From EX4484-217-1 sp964496035 (lineage in GTDB: Archaea; Thermoproteota; Thermoprotei_A; EX4484-217-1), in the NCBI GenBank assembly GCA_964496035.1, contig CAZBXI010000037.1, positions 1-15,610 of the forward strand: a stretch of 15,610 bases of DNA, in the 5' to 3' direction. Under the pieces are notes generated by a model that did no database searches, was not told the origin of the DNA, and saw only the letters and a list, made by a program, of their open reading frames with translations. A program made the translations under genes and the position numbers. This document shows, one piece after another, positions 13,732-15,610 of this stretch; the first letter of the stretch is position 1, and each line of letters starts with the position of its first letter.

Positions 13732-15057
13732 CTATTGGAACTTAAGAAAGTGTCTGAAAATACCTTTCCTTCTTTTAAACTGCTTAAGCATTTTATTCAT
13801 CATTTTATAATACGTCAGCAGTTCTTTAACATCGTCAACTGATGTTCCCGAGCCTATTGCTATGCGTTTAATCCTTGACTTATCTATTTTTTCCGGTTTT
13901 TCAAGTTCATCGTATGTCATGGATTGTATTATTGCAAGCCATTTCTCCATTTTTTCCTCCGTTAACTTTATTTGTTGTGAGTCTAAAGGCAGTGTAAGTC
14001 CCATGCCCGGTATTAATTGAATTATTTTAGAAAGAGGCCCCATTTTTCTTAGGGCTTTTATTTGCTGGTATATATCTCTCATAGTTATTTTTCCTGTTGC
14101 TAGTATTTTCATTTGGCGTTTCTCTAGTTCCTCTCTTTCCTCTATTTGCCTTATCCTCTCAACAAGCCCTTTTATATCGCCTAAACCTAGAATTCTGGAA
14201 ACAAAGGATGGCGGGTTAAATACCTCTATTTCTCTTACGTCTTCTCCTGTACCTATGAATTTTATTTTAGCTCCTGTAGCTACTACGGCTGATATTGCTC
14301 CGCCTCCTTTAGCTGTACCGTCAAGCTTTGCTACCATTATTGATCCTATAGGCGTTGTTTCATGGAATGCTTTAGCTTGAGGTAGGGCTTGCTGGCCTAT
14401 TGTTGCATCCAAGACCAACATTATTTCATTCGGCTTTACTTTTTCAGCTATTTTCTTCATTTCTTCAAGAAGGCCTTTTTCCTCTTTGTGTCTACCGGCT
14501 GTGTCGATTATTATTAGGTCATACCCCTTGCTTTTGAAGTATTTTACTCCTTCAAGAGCTAACTTAATGGAGTCCTTTGCCTCCGGGTTGCCGTAAACTT
14601 CGACACCTATTTTACTTCCTAACTGTTTTAGTTGCTCATATGCTGCTGGCCTAAATGTGTCTGCGCAGACAAGACCCACTCTGTATCCTTTACGCTTATA
14701 GAATAAGGCTAGTTTAGCGGCGCTAGTCGTTTTACCGCTACCCTGAATACCTACAAGCATTAGGACATATGGTTTCTTTTCAATATCTATTTTGGGTTCT
14801 TTTTCTCCGCCAAAAAGCTTAGTGAGTTCCTCGTAAACTATTTTTATGAACCAGTCTCTTCTCAAAACTCCTGGTGGCGGTTCTTCTTTTAAAGCTCTTT
14901 CTCTGATTTTCTTACTTAAATTAAATACTACTCTAACATTTACATCGGCTCTTATTAGTACTCTTTGCAAGTCTCTTATGAAGTCGTCTACAGCTCTCTC
15001 ATAGGATTTAGTGCTACCTATGAATTTTCTTAATGCTTTTCTTAATTCTTCAAGCAT
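13732..15057 (-). CDS. srp54: Signal recognition particle GTPase SRP54
   Basis: SRP54 binds signal sequences and SRP RNA and, with FtsY, targets ribosomes to the membrane. It has 441 residues in NG-M order: N domain (1-90), GTPase with GIQGSGKT (103-110), DTFRPAAYEQL (133-143), DTAGRH (185-190) and GTGE (269-272), then a Met-rich M domain (about 300-441) with GMGLTLPL and the RNA-binding IAIGSGTSVDDVKELL. The G4 motif reads AKLDG (243-247) where SRP GTPases usually have TKLDG. The ATG is preceded by AGGTG about 11 bases upstream, and the N-terminus MLEELRKALRKFIG is typical. It lies downstream of a structured intergenic element. Confidence 0.97.
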   Translation of the reverse strand: MLEELRKALRKFIGSTKSYERAVDDFIRDLQRVLIRADVNVRVVFNLSKKIRERALKEEPPPGVLRRDWFIKIVYEELTKLFGGEKEPKIDIEKKPYVLMLVGIQGSGKTTSAAKLALFYKRKGYRVGLVCADTFRPAAYEQLKQLGSKIGVEVYGNPEAKDSIKLALEGVKYFKSKGYDLIIIDTAGRHKEEKGLLEEMKKIAEKVKPNEIMLVLDATIGQQALPQAKAFHETTPIGSIMVAKLDGTAKGGGAISAVVATGAKIKFIGTGEDVREIEVFNPPSFVSRILGLGDIKGLVERIRQIEEREELEKRQMKILATGKITMRDIYQQIKALRKMGPLSKIIQLIPGMGLTLPLDSQQIKLTEEKMEKWLAIIQSMTYDELEKPEKIDKSRIKRIAIGSGTSVDDVKELLTYYKMMNKMLKQFKRRKGIFRHFLKFQ

Positions 15058-15078
15058 TACTGGTAAACACCTAGTTTA

Positions 15079-15150
15079 GATTGAAACCCTCAGCACTCAT
15101 AGGGTTCTTCATCTTATCAGATAATATTGTTTCAATCATCGGGGGTTTTT
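15079..15150 (-). ncRNA. Candidate C/D-box sRNA or structured leader between aIF5A and SRP54
   Basis: Read on the minus strand, the 112-nt spacer contains, in order: a C-like box ATGATTG (15139-15133), a 12-nt gap, D' box CTGA (15120-15117), 4 nt, a C'-like box ATGAAGA (15112-15106), 12 nt, and D box CTGA (15093-15090). AAACCC and GGGTTT flank the whole as a possible terminal stem. This is the architecture of an archaeal C/D guide RNA. The D guide (ACCCTATGAGTG) would place the methylated base opposite its fifth nucleotide, the C of a CAU anticodon (tRNA-Met C34). Against this, the C box is imperfect. The same 3' segment also pairs with GATTGAAAC as a perfect 9-bp stem (15137-15129 with 15087-15079) and forms a small AACCCT/AGGGTT hairpin. 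The RNA could therefore be a structured SRP54 leader. Confidence 0.45.
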
Positions 15151-15169
15151 AATTTTACGAGGACTAGGT

Positions 15170-15565
15170 TTACCTTACTCTCATAATTTTAGCTCTACCC
15201 ATTACTAACCAGTATTCTACCTCAACACCTGGTTTCAGTTTTTCCACTAAGTCTTCTTCCTTGGGTTTCTCTACTTCTATAGTCTCATAGGTTTCAAGGT
15301 CCATTATTTGCAATGTCTCTCCAAGATCGGCTAGTATTTGGCCTACACGTTTCTCTATGATAGGTACTTCAACTCTGTGACTTACTGGTGCTACAAGTGT
15401 TCTTTTTGTTCCTGTGAAGAAACCTATAGCAACAACGTGAGCTTTTGCTGAACCGTGCTTACCTACCTTTGCCCTAGTTATTTCAACTATTCTACAAGGT
15501 TCTCCATCAATTACTATGAAGCTACCCTTCTTTAATTCACCAAGCTCAGCATAAGTAATGCTCAC
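15170..15565 (-). CDS. eif5A: Translation initiation factor 5A (aIF5A)
   Basis: aIF5A binds the ribosomal E site and promotes peptide-bond formation and termination. It needs hypusine (or deoxyhypusine) on a conserved lysine. The 131-residue protein has the N-terminal SH3-like domain with GSFIVIDGEPCRIVEI (about 14-29), the modification loop KVGKHGSAKAHV (Lys36 is the target lysine) and a C-terminal OB domain (about 70-131). The start is GTG at 15565, supported by GAGGTG seven bases upstream and by the usual N-terminal sequence. A TATA element near the window edge suggests it begins a transcription unit. Confidence 0.97.
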   Translation of the reverse strand: MSITYAELGELKKGSFIVIDGEPCRIVEITRAKVGKHGSAKAHVVAIGFFTGTKRTLVAPVSHRVEVPIIEKRVGQILADLGETLQIMDLETYETIEVEKPKEEDLVEKLKPGVEVEYWLVMGRAKIMRVR

Positions 15566-15610
15566 AATTATGCACCTCGAAAGTAAAAATACTATCTAAA
15601 TTATATAAGG
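15566..15610 (-). promoter_or_regulatory. aIF5A promoter and SD
   Basis: Immediately inside the window edge the minus strand reads TTATATAA (15608-15601), a strong archaeal TATA box. Transcription is expected near 15578-15580. GAGGTG (15578-15573) lies seven bases before the GTG start codon, so the leader would be very short and centred on the SD. The BRE would partly fall outside the window. Confidence 0.5.

Noticed and set aside
15079..15137. GATTGAAAC and GTTTCAATC in the aIF5A-SRP54 spacer resemble the ends of archaeal CRISPR repeats
   Set aside because: There is only one inverted pair, with no direct repetition and no spacers, and the segment is better explained by an RNA stem or guide RNA.
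1..15610. Defence system, prophage, transposon or other horizontally acquired cassette
   Set aside because: Every recognisable gene is a core archaeal informational or modification gene in a plausible conserved order, with uniform strand and similar base composition; no integrase, transposase or toxin-like gene was found.

Overview
The window is a densely packed archaeal housekeeping block. All 22 genes that I can support lie on the minus strand. The archaeal markers are aIF5A with a KHG hypusination site, the Rpb4- and Rpb11-type polymerase subunits, L21e and L10e, Csl4, Dph2, Pus10 with TrmY, PCNA, the small primase subunit and a GINS subunit. The DNA is AT-rich. GTG and TTG starts are frequent, Shine-Dalgarno (SD) motifs of the GAGGTG/GGAGGT type are visible, and many genes overlap by 1-44 nt. 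The PCNA-PriS-GINS order recalls Sulfolobus-type genomes, so I favour a TACK/Thermoproteota (crenarchaeal) lineage. No genus can be named.

In the direction of transcription (right to left) the layout is as follows. (1) 15565-11860: aIF5A, a structured intergenic RNA element, SRP54, a divergent TrmY and Pus10. (2) 11780-7081: L21e, RpoF, a DUF655 protein, KsgA, an Mtq2/HemK-like methyltransferase, a TrmJ-like SPOUT methyltransferase and a THUMP tRNA m2G methyltransferase. (3) 7005-4850: L10e, Dph2 and a METTL5-like rRNA m6A methyltransferase whose reading frame is interrupted close to its start. (4) 4768-2568: Csl4, a probable DUF2067 protein, RpoL and two small unrecognised proteins. (5) 2544-73: PCNA, PriS and GINS (Gins15/51). 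The first 72 bases appear to hold the promoter and ribosome binding site of a gene beyond the left edge.

The functional theme is maturation of the translation machinery. Eight probable modification enzymes (TrmY, Pus10, KsgA, Mtq2-like, TrmJ, THUMP-MTase, Dph2, METTL5-like) act on tRNA, rRNA, release factor or EF2. They are interleaved with ribosomal proteins, RNA polymerase subunits, an exosome subunit and SRP. The replication trio closes the block.

The observations most worth a second look are these: the aIF5A-SRP54 spacer, which reads as a C/D-box guide RNA (one guide fits C34 of a CAU-anticodon tRNA) but also forms competing hairpins; the one-base frame break in the METTL5-like gene; the TrmY that seems to lack family motifs although it overlaps Pus10; and two unrecognised small genes between rpoL and pcn. 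I saw no mobile element, CRISPR array, tRNA or rRNA gene.
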